Positions 10,271-20,790 of a DNA stretch of 64,000 nt are shown here, piece by piece. A model generated the notes under the pieces. The model made no database searches, was not told the DNA's origin, and saw only the letters and a program-made list of their open reading frames with translations. Where the stretch lies: assembly GCF_905163445.1 (NCBI RefSeq), contig NC_053200.1, forward strand, positions 1,302,001 to 1,366,000, read 5' to 3'. Position 1 is the first letter of the stretch. Each line of letters begins with the position of its first letter. A program made the translations under genes and the position numbers. The DNA is from Pararge aegeria (Eukaryota > Arthropoda > Insecta > Lepidoptera > Nymphalidae).

Positions 10271-10367
10271 ATTTATCACTTACGCCTTAGGTAGATGGAG
10301 ACAGGGCGGATCTTTATGTACTGATACGCAGAATAGGTTGCGAGGAATCGCTAGAAGTCAAATTTTG

Positions 10368-10475
10368 AAGCGGTGATAGCCTAGTGGCTCGGACCGCAGC
10401 TTCCTTTTTGTGGAGACGCAGTTCGAGTCCTGGTACGCATCTCTAATTCAACACAATTTTTAGTAATTAAATACA
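10368..10475 (+). mobile_element. SINE-B head fragment
   Basis: The tRNA-like head GAAGCGGTGATAGCCTAGTG, B-box-like GCAGTTCGAGTCC and GTACGCATCTCTAATT are present. The copy stops shortly after TAATTAAATACAC. Confidence 0.75.
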
Positions 10476-10870
10476 CACAAAACCAGTAAAACTTAGTCTT
10501 TAGTCTTAACGTATACAAAAACAACACTTCTTTCTACAATCCTGTGCCGCCTTTATAACGAGTTGGTTTCCTTCTGCGATCTTGACATCTTCAATCATAA
10601 ATCCGTTTCTTTCATTAAATCTCTGTAAAGTTTTAGCACTCCGCTTGACAAATGTAAAAAATAAAATATTTTTTTATTATTTAACTCGACACTGTATTCT
10701 TTTATATGGTATGTCAATTTTTTTTTTTTCTAGCAATATTCTAGAACGTAAATCCGTCACATCTATTAGCTGCATTTATACACGCATGTAGTGGAGAGTG
10801 GCTAGTTTTATTGTTATTGGTTATTGTTCTTATGCTTATGTTATGTCATGATCTGTTTTGTGTGTTAAAT

Positions 10871-11050
10871 ATATATATACTAGCAGTGGCATAGCAAGAG
10901 AATCGATAGCAACAGATGGGTAAGACCTAGACCCCAGCGCCATCTGTCAGGCCGATTTGTGAATCTAAACGCATACCGAAAAAATCATTCAAATCGGTCC
11001 AGCCGTTTAGGAGGAGTTCAGTGACATACACACGCACACAAGAAATATAT
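10871..11050 (-). mobile_element. Small Helitron-like element (family 2)
   Basis: On minus it runs from ATATTTCTTGTGTGCG through CACTGAACTCCTCCTAAACG, GCTGGACCGATTTGAATG and GGTATGCGTTTAG to an end at GCTAGT inside TATA repeats. The same sequence recurs at 48889-49037 on plus. It has no ORF. Confidence 0.6.
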
Positions 11051-11175
11051 ATAATATACATATATAATATATATATAATAAACTTACAATATTATATATA
11101 GATACTGATAATAAATATATACCATATATACCTATACAATTAATAACAATAATACATACATATATACAATATTGT
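11036..11175. repeat. Degenerate AT microsatellite
   Basis: Irregular ATATAT/ATACAT runs extend the dinucleotide tract into which the small Helitron is inserted. Confidence 0.7.
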
Positions 11176-11239
11176 CAAACCCCAAACGACATGTTAAGGT
11201 TCCGAAGATTCAAAAATAAGATGATTCTTCATAACTTTA

Positions 11240-11360
11240 TATGCGATAAGGCCGCCTATTGTACCTTTTCCTTTCTTTCTTTCAATTGTGTTTTTTTATT
11301 GCTTTGTGTTCGGTATATAATAAAGTGTATTTGATTTGATTTAATTTAATTTTGTCAATA
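11240..11360 (+). mobile_element. LINE 3' UTR with (TTTGA)n tail
   Basis: GCGATAAGGCCGCCTATTGT, a T-rich segment and GTATATAATAAAGTGT are followed by (TTGAT)n/(TTAAT)n. The stem-like GCGATAAGGCCGCC recurs in the minus-strand LINE ends at 8.9, 11.6 and 60.6 kb. Confidence 0.65.
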
Positions 11361-11411
11361 AGATCCATTTTACTCTGTTGTTCAAGTTTTTCCTTACTAG
11401 ACTACAACTCG

Positions 11412-11550
11412 ATGCCTAAAATTTCTACATTATGTTCTCAAAGGTTAACCAATCCCCACTGGGCCAACGTAGTGGACTACTGCCTTAACCCCTTCTCATT
11501 GTGGGAGGAGACCCGTGCCGTGGGCCGGTAATTGGTTGTGATGATGATAC
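11412..11550 (+). mobile_element. SINE-B 3' half
   Basis: It holds TACATTATGTTCTCAAAGG, CCCCACTGGGCCAACG, CCCCTTCTCATTGTGGGAGG and the tail GTGATGATGATACG. Confidence 0.85.
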
Positions 11551-11566
11551 GTAACCCAAAACAGTC

Positions 11567-11700
11567 AATGAATGACTGAATGAATGAATATACTTTTAAC
11601 TCGACTTTGGCGGCCTTATCGCTTCATAGCGATTTCGTCCAGGCAACCAATGGCGAAGAAAACAAATACAGAAAAAAGTTTAGTCAATCTAAAACAAATT
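11567..11700 (-). mobile_element. LINE 3' end with (ATTC)n tail
   Basis: On plus it reads (GAAT)n, then GGCGGCCTTATCGCTTCATA, GCGATTTCGTCCAGGCAACC. This is the reverse complement of a LINE 3' UTR and tail; a similar end at 60578-60738 is flanked by a duplication. Confidence 0.65.
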
Positions 11701-11910
11701 CGCCACAAAATCGACGCACATACAACACCCCCTTTTACCGGCAAAGAAACTCTCACTTAACATGAGAAAAATTATGAAAAAACTCGTTTCATTATATTGG
11801 CAGTTATAAATGGTTTTCTTAATTTGATGAGAAAGGCAATAAAGTTAAATAAAAACGAGGAAATCATATTTTTATTAATGGGCACAATTTTATACGTAAT
11901 ATATATATTT

Positions 11911-12042
11911 TTTGTGTCTCGTTGGTCTAATGGTTAACATGATCAGCAGGTTGCGGGCTCGATTACCGGGTAGGAATATTTTATAATGGACTCTTCTTTA
12001 TAAAAAATTACCTACTAGTCCGGAGTCGGAAAATTGGTGATC
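11911..12042 (+). mobile_element. SINE-D copy
   Basis: A tRNA-like head GTCTCGTTGGTCTAATGG (A-box-like) and GGGCTCGATTACCGGG (B-box-like) are followed by AAAAATTACCTACTAGTCC and GGAGTCGGAAAATTGGTG. A related copy is at 48675-48792. Confidence 0.6.
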
Positions 12043-12338
12043 ATCAAAATCATCATCATATCAATCCATAACTAGCCCATTGCACCTCCTCCCACAACGA
12101 TAAGGGTATAGGCCGTAGTCCACCACGCTGGCCCAGTGTGGATTGGTGGACAGCACATGCCCTTGAGAACATTATCTAGAACTCTGAGCCATGCACAGCA
12201 TTACGATGTTCTCCTGACGTTGGAGCAAGTGATACTTTATTTACTTAACTTAGAAAAGTTAAAAGTGCGTGTTGGGATTCGAACTCGGCACCCCAGTAGT
12301 GAAACCAAAGCCTTTACCGCTAGACTATCACCAGTTCA
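12043..12338 (-). mobile_element. SINE-B, full length
   Basis: It has a (CATCAT)n tail at left, GCCGTAGTCCACCACGCTGG, GTGTGGATTGGTGGACAGC, AACTTAGAAAAGTTAAAAG and a head ending GACTATCACCAG. The apparent 81-codon ORF on the opposite strand is an artefact. It abuts SINE-D directly. Confidence 0.9.
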
Positions 12339-12504
12339 CACGTTGCGATATGAGTTAATAAAGTCCGCCATTCTGCATTGAAGCAGTAGGTCTGTGATTC
12401 ACAACCCTCTTGTAAATCGTCCGAAAAGTTGTGCTAAGTCAAATATTACTTTATTCTAATATGTCTATATTGGTTCTTTCGTTGTGTGCATTACATAAAA
12501 ATGT

Positions 12505-12600
12505 GTACATAGTAGTGAGATAATGGTGAAAACGGCATTCGTTAACTTAAAACTAAATCTATTAGGATTCTAAACATACCCTGGTCTAGGAACAAAGCAG
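12505..12600 (-). mobile_element. LINE-K 3' UTR scrap
   Basis: ATTCGTTAACTTAAAACTAA and ACCCTGGTCTAGGAACAAAG match the reverse complement of the LINE-K 3' UTR at 51237-51560. Confidence 0.6.
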
Positions 12601-12777
12601 CCGAATGTATAAGCAAGCAACTGTGCCAAATCTGATGCAAACCAGTACACTAAAATCTAACTAATATAAATTGACAGTTCTAAAATTAACGATATTCTAG
12701 TCACAATATTATTACCAGCCTGTTTAGTTCAGATTAGAGATTTGTGAACATCTACGAGAAATTGGCACTGTACATTC

Positions 12778-13512
12778 ATAGGGACAGCCGATTGGCGCAG
12801 TGCGCAGCGACCCTGCTTCCTGAATCCAAGGCCGTGAGTTCGATTCCCACAACTGTACGATGTTTGTGTGATAACCATGAATGTTTTTCAGTGTCTGAGC
12901 GTTTATCTGCATATTATAAGTATTTTTGTGTCACCATCATCATCATATCAACCGATAGACATCCACTGCTGGACATAGGTCTTTCGTAGGGAGTTCAAAA
13001 TTCCACGGTTTTGTGCCGCTTGAATCCAGCGGCAAACTGCAACGCGCCTAATGTCGTCCGTCTACCTCGTCGGGGGTCGACCAGCTGCGCTTACCAGTGC
13101 GGGGCTGCCATTCCAGCACCTCGGGACCCCAACGTCCATCCCTCCTCCGAACTATGTGCCCCGCCCATTGCCACATTCAGCTTCGCGACTCGTTGAGCTA
13201 TGACGGTAACTCTGGTTCTTCTACGGATCTCCACATTTCTGATTTTATCACGTAGAGATACTCCGAGCGTAGCTCTCTCCATCGCCCGCTGAGTGACTCT
13301 GAGCCTTCTTACAAGGCCCATAGTAAGCGACCATGTTTCGGAGCCATAGGTCACCACTGGCAACACGCACTGTTCGAAGATTTGGGTGTGTATTCATAAA
13401 ATTATTCATCCGTCATCTTAGTACCCATAACACAAGCTACTCTTACTTGGCTAGATGGCGATGTGTTTATTGTCTATTGTCATGGTGTATTTAGTATATT
13501 TATACAATTTTT
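12778..13512 (+). mobile_element. SINE-A interrupted by an RTE insertion
   Basis: The left part (12778-12931) has the head ATTGGCGCAGTGCGCAGCG, B-box GAGTTCGATTCCC and CAGTGTCTGAGCGTTTATC. The right part resumes at 13387 with ATTCATAAAATTATTCATCC and CATAACACAAGCTACTCTTA. The break carries TGTGT on both sides (12927-12931, 13387-13391), a target duplication for the RTE between them. Confidence 0.88.
12932..13386 (-). mobile_element. RTE-type LINE 3' fragment inside SINE-A
   Basis: The minus strand encodes a decayed C-terminal segment: EQCVLPVVTYGSETWSLTMG, then RVTQRAMERATLGVSLRD, RRRTRVTVIAQRVAKL and a Trp-rich end (VLEWQP-like). It finishes in (ATG)n at 12932-12945. This is the part downstream of the RT domain in RTE-like LINEs. 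No RT or endonuclease motif remains, and the last ~100 bases are frameshifted. Confidence 0.8.
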
Positions 13513-13579
13513 AATAAATAAAACAGATTCGCTTAGCAACTTATTAACAGATTACAGACAAGATTGAACATAGAAAACG

Positions 13580-13830
13580 GACGTTGGACGGTAAGGCGGG
13601 CTTACCCGTTAGCTTCCCGGTATCCACGCGACATCGTACCGGAACGATAAATCGCTTGGCATCACGTTTATCGTTAGGTCGGCAACTTGCCACGCCTAAA
13701 GAACCCCAACCGACAAAATCAAAGAATTATCAGAAATTATAATTTTTCCGAATATCCCCGCCAGTGACCGAACTTGGTAACTCCCAATCATAAGAACACA
13801 CCGATAACCACTGCGCCAGAGTTGTAAACA
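13580..13830 (-). mobile_element. SINE-C, diverged
   Basis: CACGCGACATCGTACCGG, AACGATAAATCGCTTGGC and a tRNA-like end (ACCACTGCGCCAGAG) are visible. The 3' CTTGACTGCAATCTC part is lost. Confidence 0.7.
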
Positions 13831-14064
13831 ACTTTATTTCACGTCCTTGTGGATTATGGCGATTAGGCGATACTGCCTACACGCCATTAATTATGGAGGT
13901 ATTTCCGCTTCCTCCAAAACGAATACCAATTATAGCGAACCGGAAATTGATACCAATATACTTACCTTAGCGGTTATGCCTATAAATTAATACTTTAACT
14001 GACTAAATAATAAAATAGACTATTATTTGAGGTAGTGATACATAATTCTTCTCTCATCATCATC

Positions 14065-14288
14065 AAGGACCCTTGCCCTTGACTGCAATCTCACCTGGTG
14101 GTAAATGATAATGCAGTTTAAGAAGGTAGCGGGTCAACCTGTTAGGGAGTATGGTAGTCATACCCCTAATCGGTTTCTACGCGACATCGCAGTAAAACAA
14201 TAAATCGCTTAGCGGCACGTCTTTGTCGGCAGGGTAGTAACTAGCCACGGCCAAAGCCTCCCACCACACCAAAGATATCTACCTCTCA
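14065..14288 (-). mobile_element. SINE-C, 3' two thirds
   Basis: GCCCTTGACTGCAATCTCAC, GATAATGCAGTTTAAG, CTACGCGACATCGCAG and GGCACGTCTTTGTCGGCAGG are present. The tRNA-like head is replaced by the Helitron-1 start at 14298. Confidence 0.85.
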
Positions 14289-14297
14289 GAATATTAA

Positions 14298-14674
14298 TCT
14301 ATATATATAAAAGAGAAAGTGTGGTATGTTCCGTATAGGCTTCGAAACGGCTGGACCGATTTCAATGAACTTTCAGGGAATCTCCATATTGACCTGGCGA
14401 GTAATCCTGTAAAGTTTGGTGACGATCGGAGTACTCCTATTTTTGAACTGTCAAACTGTCAAATACAGCTTTTATTTACTATGATGATATCCTATTGTTG
14501 GGTGTACATGGGTGTAGATAATGATCTTCACCCGCTCGAAAAGAGAATAGAAGAGAATGAATACGGAGTGAAATAAACGATTTAATATATTATGAGACTT
14601 AATTTAAAAATTAAATATTGTTTAAATAAAATAAAGCAAAATCTAGCCCGGCGAAGCGGGCTGGGTACGCTTGT
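14298..14674 (+). mobile_element. Helitron-1 copy 1 (non-autonomous)
   Basis: It starts TCTATATATATAAAAGAG and ends with the hairpin GCCCGGCGAAGCGGGC, ten bases, then CTTG|T. Helitrons typically begin TC, carry a short GC hairpin near the 3' end and finish CTRR, inserting between A and T; here the terminal CTAG seen in copy 3 is CTTG. The 85-codon ORF inside is a repeat artefact and has no Rep or helicase motif. Confidence 0.85.
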
Positions 14675-14915
14675 AATAAATAAACTACGACAATAACAAC
14701 ATCGCCATCTAACCTCAAAGTAATCGTAGCTTGTGTTATGGATACTAAGATGACGGATGAATATTTAAATAAATAATATAATAATATACTTAAATACTTA
14801 TATTATACAGATAAACATGCAAGCATTGAATAACATTCAATTCCATCACACAAACTCACTCACTCGTAGACTCAGAAAGCAGGGTCGCTGCCCACTGCGC
14901 CAACCGGCCGTCATA
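14675..14915 (-). mobile_element. SINE-A
   Basis: The minus copy has the tail (AATAAATAAACTACGAC), GGATACTAAGATGACGG and a head end CCACTGCGCCAACCGGCCG. The B-box is degraded (CTCACTCACTCG). It begins immediately at the Helitron-1 end. Confidence 0.85.
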
Positions 14916-15630
14916 TAAAGACTATGAATTGAATTGAATTGATATTGCTATTTTCATTTATTTATTACTATTGCTATAAATTGCATTCAAATTGCAATTT
15001 TTTTAATAATTTATAATTACAATGAATTACTGTATATCTTAACAATACAGCTAATGGAAATACACAGTGACTTTGTAAATCATTTTAAAATAACACAATA
15101 AAAAAAATATGAATGTGTTATGCAAATAAAGATCTGTTAAATATGATATATTTCATTTTACACCCTTTCCGTTTTTTGAAGTGCGTTTAAGAAGTTCGTT
15201 TTTTAAAGTCGTGCATCACACTTCTGCAATGATCAATAAAATACGAGTGGAACCTAAAAATGTAGCCAGGATAAGTTCGTATTCGGAAACAGAAGCGTAC
15301 AACTTGTCCTAACTTGTTCTACTGCCGCACGTTCCATCTTGTTCACACTACATCTTGTTCCACCATCTTTAAAGTTCAAACTTGTTTTTTAATGTTAAAA
15401 TCTAGAAACAGCTACTCGTATGTTAAAGGGTTTTAGTTCTTAGATAGGGGTCCCAGGAAGTCAATAATTGAGATGGATAGTTTATAGATCTTTGTCATCT
15501 TTGAGATAGGTGCAGTATTAGAATTTCAATAGTCGTAGAGTTTTTTGTGGCAGACTGGGTGATCGAAGTAGTTAAACGACAAAAAAGCTTAAGTGTGAAT
15601 TGCTCTAACTTGACGTCTTAATATTAATTT
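14916..15630. other. No recognised gene or repeat
   Basis: AT-rich with a short GAATT repeat at 14930-14942. I see no ORF above chance. It ends at a LINE-K fragment. Confidence 0.45.
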
Positions 15631-15785
15631 ACTGTGAGATGGTGTTAATGAAAAAATTAGCCGGCTTAGTTTGTTTTGGGCTCTTCTTAGACCAGGGCGC
15701 ATTTGGAACCTTCGTCGATTTAGGTTTAAGTTGGCGAAGGAAGTTATCACCATCCCCTTGCATTAAAAAAAAGCCGTTAAAGTTA

Positions 15786-16188
15786 ACGGTTCGATTTCCA
15801 CAGCTGGAAAATGTTTGTGTGATGAAGTGAATGTTTTTCAGTGTGTGTTTATATATATGTATAAGTATTTATGTATGGAATTCAATAAAATATTCATCAG
15901 TTATCTTAGTTTTATTAAAATTAAGCTTAAGATGATATAGTCCGCGAAAAGAGAAGCGAATGCGAAGCGAATGCGAAGCGTTGAAAAAGTTATAAATAAC
16001 ACCACACAGATTCTCCTGCTTTTCGCGGACTATAGCCAGTTAAATTAATTTTCATAATATATCATGGATTTCCGCAAAGTAACGCCTGCTTCTATCCAAT
16101 AGTTATCTTAGTACCCATAACACAAGCTACGCTAACATTGGGGCTAAATGGCGATATGTCATAGTTTATTTATTTATATGTATGTATG
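15786..16188 (+). mobile_element. SINE-A interrupted by PAL copy 2
   Basis: It starts within the tRNA-like head at the B-box (CGGTTCGATTTCC) and runs to ATTCATCAGTTATCTTAG (15909). It resumes after PAL at 16101 with AGTTATCTTAGTACCCATAA and ends in TTTATTTATTTATATG. The 5' head is truncated. Confidence 0.85.
15910..16100 (+). mobile_element. PAL element copy 2 with 11-bp duplication
   Basis: The duplication AGTTATCTTAG flanks it exactly (15899-15909, 16101-16111). The palindrome is short here: ATATAGTCCGCGAAAAG at left against CTTTTCGCGGACTATAG at right. It ends CGCCTGCTTCTATCCAAT. A 10-base repeat GCGAATGCGAA lies in the loop (15951-15980). The left end is truncated relative to the longest copies. 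Confidence 0.85.
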
Positions 16189-16272
16189 AACGCTATATGT
16201 GTAACGCTATACGCTAATAAGTGACTGTGATAGGCATACATAATTAAAGAATTTTTGAATTTGAATTTGAGT

Positions 16273-16849
16273 TGATGCTAGTACAGAGGACGCTACTGCT
16301 CTCGGGTATATTCCGGTATATTACGAGGTGGGGTGGTGTTAATACATTCTGATCTGACCTAACCTAAAACACACGGCAGTCTAAAACTATTGGACTGAGA
16401 AGTGAGATGTCGAGATTGGTTACTTTATGTAAAGTTTAAAAACTAGTAATAAAACATGTAGATCTAAAATCTACTGAATACATTTTACATTTATGTTAAT
16501 TTTAGCTTCATGTTCATTATACTATATAGATCCTGCGCAAGCGAAATTTATAAAACGAAATAGGTATGTATTTATTATTGTGCGCATAGAAACTGGTGTA
16601 ATAATATTAAACCATAGTGCCGTATCAGTTAAAATCTACTCAAAGGAAACACGTGTTCATTAAACCACAACCGTAAATCATTTCCATAGTTAAAACTGCT
16701 AATGTGTGGTCTACGCCACACATTATAATGTTATTACGTTACACTACTGTTATGACCATGATATCATTAAGTTTAATATATTTGGGACAGAATTATATCG
16801 CTACCAATAGTAAGTGCACCATTATTACCAATATTAGTAATATTTTTTG
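16273..16849. other. No recognised gene or repeat
   Basis: AT-rich. It holds an inverted pair GTGTGGTCTACGCCACAC at 16704-16721, too short to call a transposon end. Confidence 0.4.
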
Positions 16850-17032
16850 TCTGGTGAGAGGCTTTGGCCCTGGCTAGTTACCACCCTACCGATAAAGACG
16901 TGCCGCTAAGCGATTAAGTGTTTCGGTGCGATGTCGCGTATAAACCGATTAGAGGTAGTGACTACCATACTCCCTAATAGGTTAGCCCGCTACCATATCA
17001 GACTGCATCAGGTGTGTTTGCAGTCAAGAGCT
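16850..17032 (+). mobile_element. SINE-C
   Basis: GTCTGGTGAGAGGCTTTGGC, TTACCACCCTACCGATAAAG, GGTGCGATGTCGCGTATA and GTTTGCAGTCAAGAGC are in the normal order. The tRNA-like head is missing. Confidence 0.85.
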
Positions 17033-18734
17033 AACTACTATTAGCCTACTAGCTATTTTACACGAGGGGCTGAAATGTAGTTTTTAAAATCTGACAGGTC
17101 AAATGTTTACAAACTATAAATCTGAAGCCTTTGTCTTGTCTATTTTGATCACTAATTTAATAGCTTTGCAGCATTGGCGTGCACTTCATATACGCATGGA
17201 AGCACATTTTATTATTTTTATATTTATTGGTATGATTCTTCGTATTGTTAAGCCTTCTCTACTTGTTTGGGTACTGCACATTAACCCTAAAGAGAAAAGT
17301 AAATTTAAGTTTAAGTTTAAGATGGAGCTTCGACGGGTGGACAGGGGGATGGGAATCCCTCTCTTTCGCTTTTATTAAAATATGCCCCAATTTACGATAG
17401 TATCAGGAATCCTAAAGTAAGCTTTAAAAACCTCAACATATCATAGCCTGAAGACGATATGTTTTGGTTGTAAAGCTAACTTTACAATAATACTAGCATT
17501 CCCTAGCGACTTCGTCCTTGTATAAGACAACCTTAAAAGATAGACATATGCTGTCACTGAATAACTTTGTGATATATGATTTTATCGAAACTTTAACCGT
17601 ATACGCAACGCACGCAGCGGAAGATCTTAAAGGAGAAAAAAACCCAGAATTAAAAAAAAAATCTTCATTGGTGCTATGCCCCTATTGGTCTAAGCGTGAT
17701 GATATAGGAAGTTTTCTCGATAAATGGGCTATCCAACACTGAAAGAATTTTCAAATCAGAGCAGTAGTTTCTGAGATCATCGCGTTCAAGTAAACAGTTC
17801 AACTCTTTAGCTATAGATATTATTGTATAGGATTATCCGGGCATAAGAAAACCATGGTGTTCCTATTAACATCCGACTCTTCGAGTTAAACTTTAAAAGA
17901 AAGCATTAAAAATGAAAATCTAAGCGTTTTAAATGTCTTTGATGCCCGTTTTTATTGAACAATTTTATTGCACACTCGTAGGTAATAAAAAACTTGTAAA
18001 AAGATCTTCACATGCGAAAGCTTATTTTGGAATTTTACCACTTATAAATACAGAGTTTTTACTAAGTTAATAGTTTTTGTATTTAATAAGGAAGCTGTCT
18101 ATAATTCTTATTTACAGTCGATACGCTATGTTGGTTTTGAAAAATCAGATAATGGCTTAATAGTACATAATGAAACAAGAATGATTAATTGTATTTTATT
18201 CTTGAGGCGGTATCCAGCACACGAGCTATAAGCGAGCACGATGAGGAACCCGATAGTGCAATGATCAATGCATATCGGTTTCATTCGACGTTTTTCATCA
18301 CACTTGGGAGAAAAAAAGGGTAAACTTTCAAATGTACCTAAATACTACTAATGGCTAAAAAACATTACTTGCTTATACCCCATGCCAATAATTGATGTTA
18401 GCCATAATGTTCAGAATAGATAATAAAATAGCAGCACTGCTGTATTTTTTTATTGTAATATTATATTTTTTTTATTGTAATAATTTCCGAGCCAAGCAGA
18501 CAGATTTCCGACACTGCAGGGGATGCAAGGAACACGTCCTGAAACATACCATTCTGTGTCCATAGATCTGAGGCTTTGGTGTTAATCCCCACCTGCCTGG
18601 CATTACATCGGCAATATATCATAAAAGTCGTTGTCGTCCGCCAAACCTTATTGAAGCATCGTGGTGAATATATGCTAGTTATCCTATGAGAGAGGAGCAT
18701 AAGCCAATCCGTATCCGACACCCTTTAAGCACAT
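17033..18734. other. Mostly unassigned 1.7 kb
   Basis: 17165-17200 resembles the left end of the hAT-like MITE (TTGGCGTGCACTTCATA). 18480-18720 is slightly more complex, with an 86-codon minus-strand ORF (starts MSDTDWLMLLSHR) that I cannot assign. The remainder is AT-rich with no tandem array. Confidence 0.35.
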
Positions 18735-19139
18735 CAATGTCAGTAATAAATTAAAATTTAGTGACTGGGCTACTGTAGGTATATATAAAAGTAGGGAGAA
18801 GTTGTATGAGCTGTATGATGAAAAACAATTTAATCATACTCCAACTTTCGTAGAACACGTAAAAAAATACTCTAAAATATTTAAGAATGTTTGCACTAAT
18901 GCGAAATCGCTACACATTAAATATAGTATAATGAAATCTGATAACAAAATACAAACAACCTGGAAAATAGTTAATTACGAGTCAGGAAAAACTAAATCTC
19001 GTGATGTGGATTTTGAACTTACGTTGATAACAATAAAGTGACGTCTGACAGGGAGGTTGCTAATATTTTCGAAAACTTCTTTCAGAATGTTCCCATTTTG
19101 TTAACAGATTCTCTAAGCTCTTCACCAATAGCAGCTCAG
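18735..19139 (+). pseudogene. LINE-J pre-RT segment
   Basis: Open from about 18741 (KFSDWATVGIYKSREKL) through 18802-19041 (YELYDEKQFNHTPTFVEHVK). A one-base loss near 19022-19026 breaks the frame; the continuation (VTSDREVANIFENFF) is one frame over. This is the linker between endonuclease and RT in this LINE type. Its role is inferred from position only. Confidence 0.7.
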
Positions 19140-19141
19140 CG

Positions 19142-20134
19142 TTGCACTCTTTAACATTATCTCTCAATATGAGAGATAATGTTAAAGAGTGCATATCTTT
19201 AACATTATCTCTCAATATGAGAGATAATGTTAAAGAGTGCAATGTTTTATTTAATTTTAAACATATATCTGCAATAGATATTGTAAAGAATTTCAGGTTA
19301 TTAAAGTTGAAAAAAACCGGTGATCTGTGGGGTATGTCGGTGATGGTCATTTCTAACATTATTGACGTTATTGCCCCTTATCTAGCTGTAATTTTTAATG
19401 AATGTGTTGATATGGGTATTTTTCCGAACCTAATGAAATGTAGTAAATTAATACCCCTTTTTAAATCCGGTCATAAAAATGACCTTAACAATTACAGGCC
19501 TATTTCAATCTTGCCAACTCTTAGTAAGGTCTTTGAAAAAATTATACTTTATCAACTTTTAAATCATTTTAATGTAAATAACTTACTTCATCCGGAGCAG
19601 TACGGCTTCACTAAAGGTCGTAGTACAACGGATGCAGGCGCAAGACTCATAAAGCATATTTACGATGCCTGGGAACGTTCGCAGAATGCCATTGGTGTTT
19701 TCTGTGATCTGTCCAAAGCATTCGATTGCGTTGAACACAAAACGTTGTTATTAAAACTAAGCCACTATGGCATCAAAAACGTTGCACTCAATTTAATTGC
19801 CTCTTATCTAAGTGATAGAGTTCAAAGGGTATGCGTAAAAGACATAAAGTCTAAGGGATCATCTGCCTTAATGGGTGTCCCACAAGGCTCAATTTTGGGT
19901 CCCTTATTGTTTCTGGTGTATATAAATGATCTGCCACACCATGTCAGGGGCACTTGTGAGATTGTACTGTTGATCGCAGATGATACATCTCTCATTTTTA
20001 AGACTGATAGAAACAAAGATAATTTTGACAACGTAAACCGTGCTTTGTCACATGTGTCAGACTGGTTTACTGTTAATAACTTACTTTTAAATGCAAAAAA
20101 AACCAAGTGTTTGGAATTTGTTTGCCTAACGTAA
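19142..20134 (+). pseudogene. LINE-J reverse transcriptase, broken
   Basis: An open frame of 330 codons with RT motifs in order: NYRPISILP (from 19490), QYGFTKGRSTTDA (about 19600), FCDLSKAFDCVEH (about 19700), MGVPQGSILGPLLFLVYIND (about 19871) and the catalytic box LLIADDTSLIF (about 19970), where the usual aromatic residue before ADD is Ile. The frame begins at a TTG inside the foldback, so there is no authentic start. A one-base deletion near 20120 shifts it to a stop at 20132. In life it would reverse-transcribe its own RNA at a nicked target. Confidence 0.85.
19144..19240. repeat. Duplicated foldback inside the LINE-J ORF
   Basis: Copy 1 (19144-19192) has 23-bp perfect arms around the loop ATA. 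Copy 2 (19193-19240) repeats the same hairpin with 18-bp perfect arms and loop ATA. The 48-base spacing equals 16 codons, so the downstream frame stays open and the peptide SLTLSLNMRDNVKEC appears twice. Only the right arms look like ancestral LINE-J sequence. Confidence 0.95.
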
Positions 20135-20790
20135 TAGAAATAGAAAACTCCACTGTTTTTTTAGGAGTGACCTTAGATTGTAAGCTACAGTGGGGTACCC
20201 ATATATAAAGCCTAGCGAGTAAACTCAGCTCAGCTGCATATGCAATCAGGAAAATTAGACAGCTTACCGATGTTGAAACAGCTAGGCTTGTTTATTTCGC
20301 ATACTTTCACAGTATTATGTCCTATGGGATCTTGCTGTGGAGAAAAGCTGCAGATATTGAAAGTATATTTATACTACAGAAAAGAGCCGTACGATCAATA
20401 TATAAACTTGGATCACGCGAATCGCTTCGTGAAAAATTTAAACAAATAGGTATTCTTACAGTAGCTTCGCAATACATTTATAATAATATAGTCTTTGTGA
20501 GGCAAAATATTACTCTTTATAAATCAAAAGCTGAAATTAACAATCGACTTACCAGAAACGGTCATAAATTAGTGATATCTGCATATCGTCTGCGAAAGGT
20601 GTAGAACTCCTTTGTGGGGTTGAGTATACGCTTTTACAACATGATTCCTAAGGAAATTCTTGACCTACCAATGCATACATTTAAAAAATGTATAAAAACG
20701 CATCTAGTACAGCGAGGTTACTATACATTTGATGAATTCCTCAATGACAAGGTAGAATGGAAGCAGCCAGCCTCGCTCTCATCTCCCGCA
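20125..20790 (+). pseudogene. LINE-J C-terminal region, broken
   Basis: It continues in the next frame: VIEIENSTVFLGVTLDCKLQ, a stop at 20206, AIRKIRQLTDVETARLVYF, SIMSYGILLWRKAADIESIF, LQKRAVRSIYKLG, then a stop at 20602. It ends FYNMIPKEILDLPMHTFKKC and GYYTFDEFLND. The last motif is also what remains of LINE-J at 245-566. No RNase H motif is evident. Confidence 0.8.

Larger units (their letters stand above)
15632..16272 (+). mobile_element. LINE-K 3' UTR split by a SINE-A/PAL nest
   Basis: The left part is 15632-15785 (GGGCTCTTCTTAGACCAGGG, TTAAGTTGGCGAAGG, TTATCACCATC). The right part is 16189-16272 (GAACGCTATATGTGTAACG, TAAGTGACTGTGATAGGC, then TTTTTGAATTTGAATTTGA). Together they match the uninterrupted LINE-K ends at 49225-49412 and, inverted, at 51237-51560. 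SINE-A occupies the gap. Confidence 0.75.

Noticed and set aside
13091..13366. 91-codon ORF as a host gene
   Set aside because: It is the C-terminal part of an RTE-type LINE, with relatives at 21.3, 44.5 and 63.3 kb.
16704..16721. Short palindrome GTGTGG...CCACAC as a transposon end
   Set aside because: Single occurrence, no partner, no duplication.
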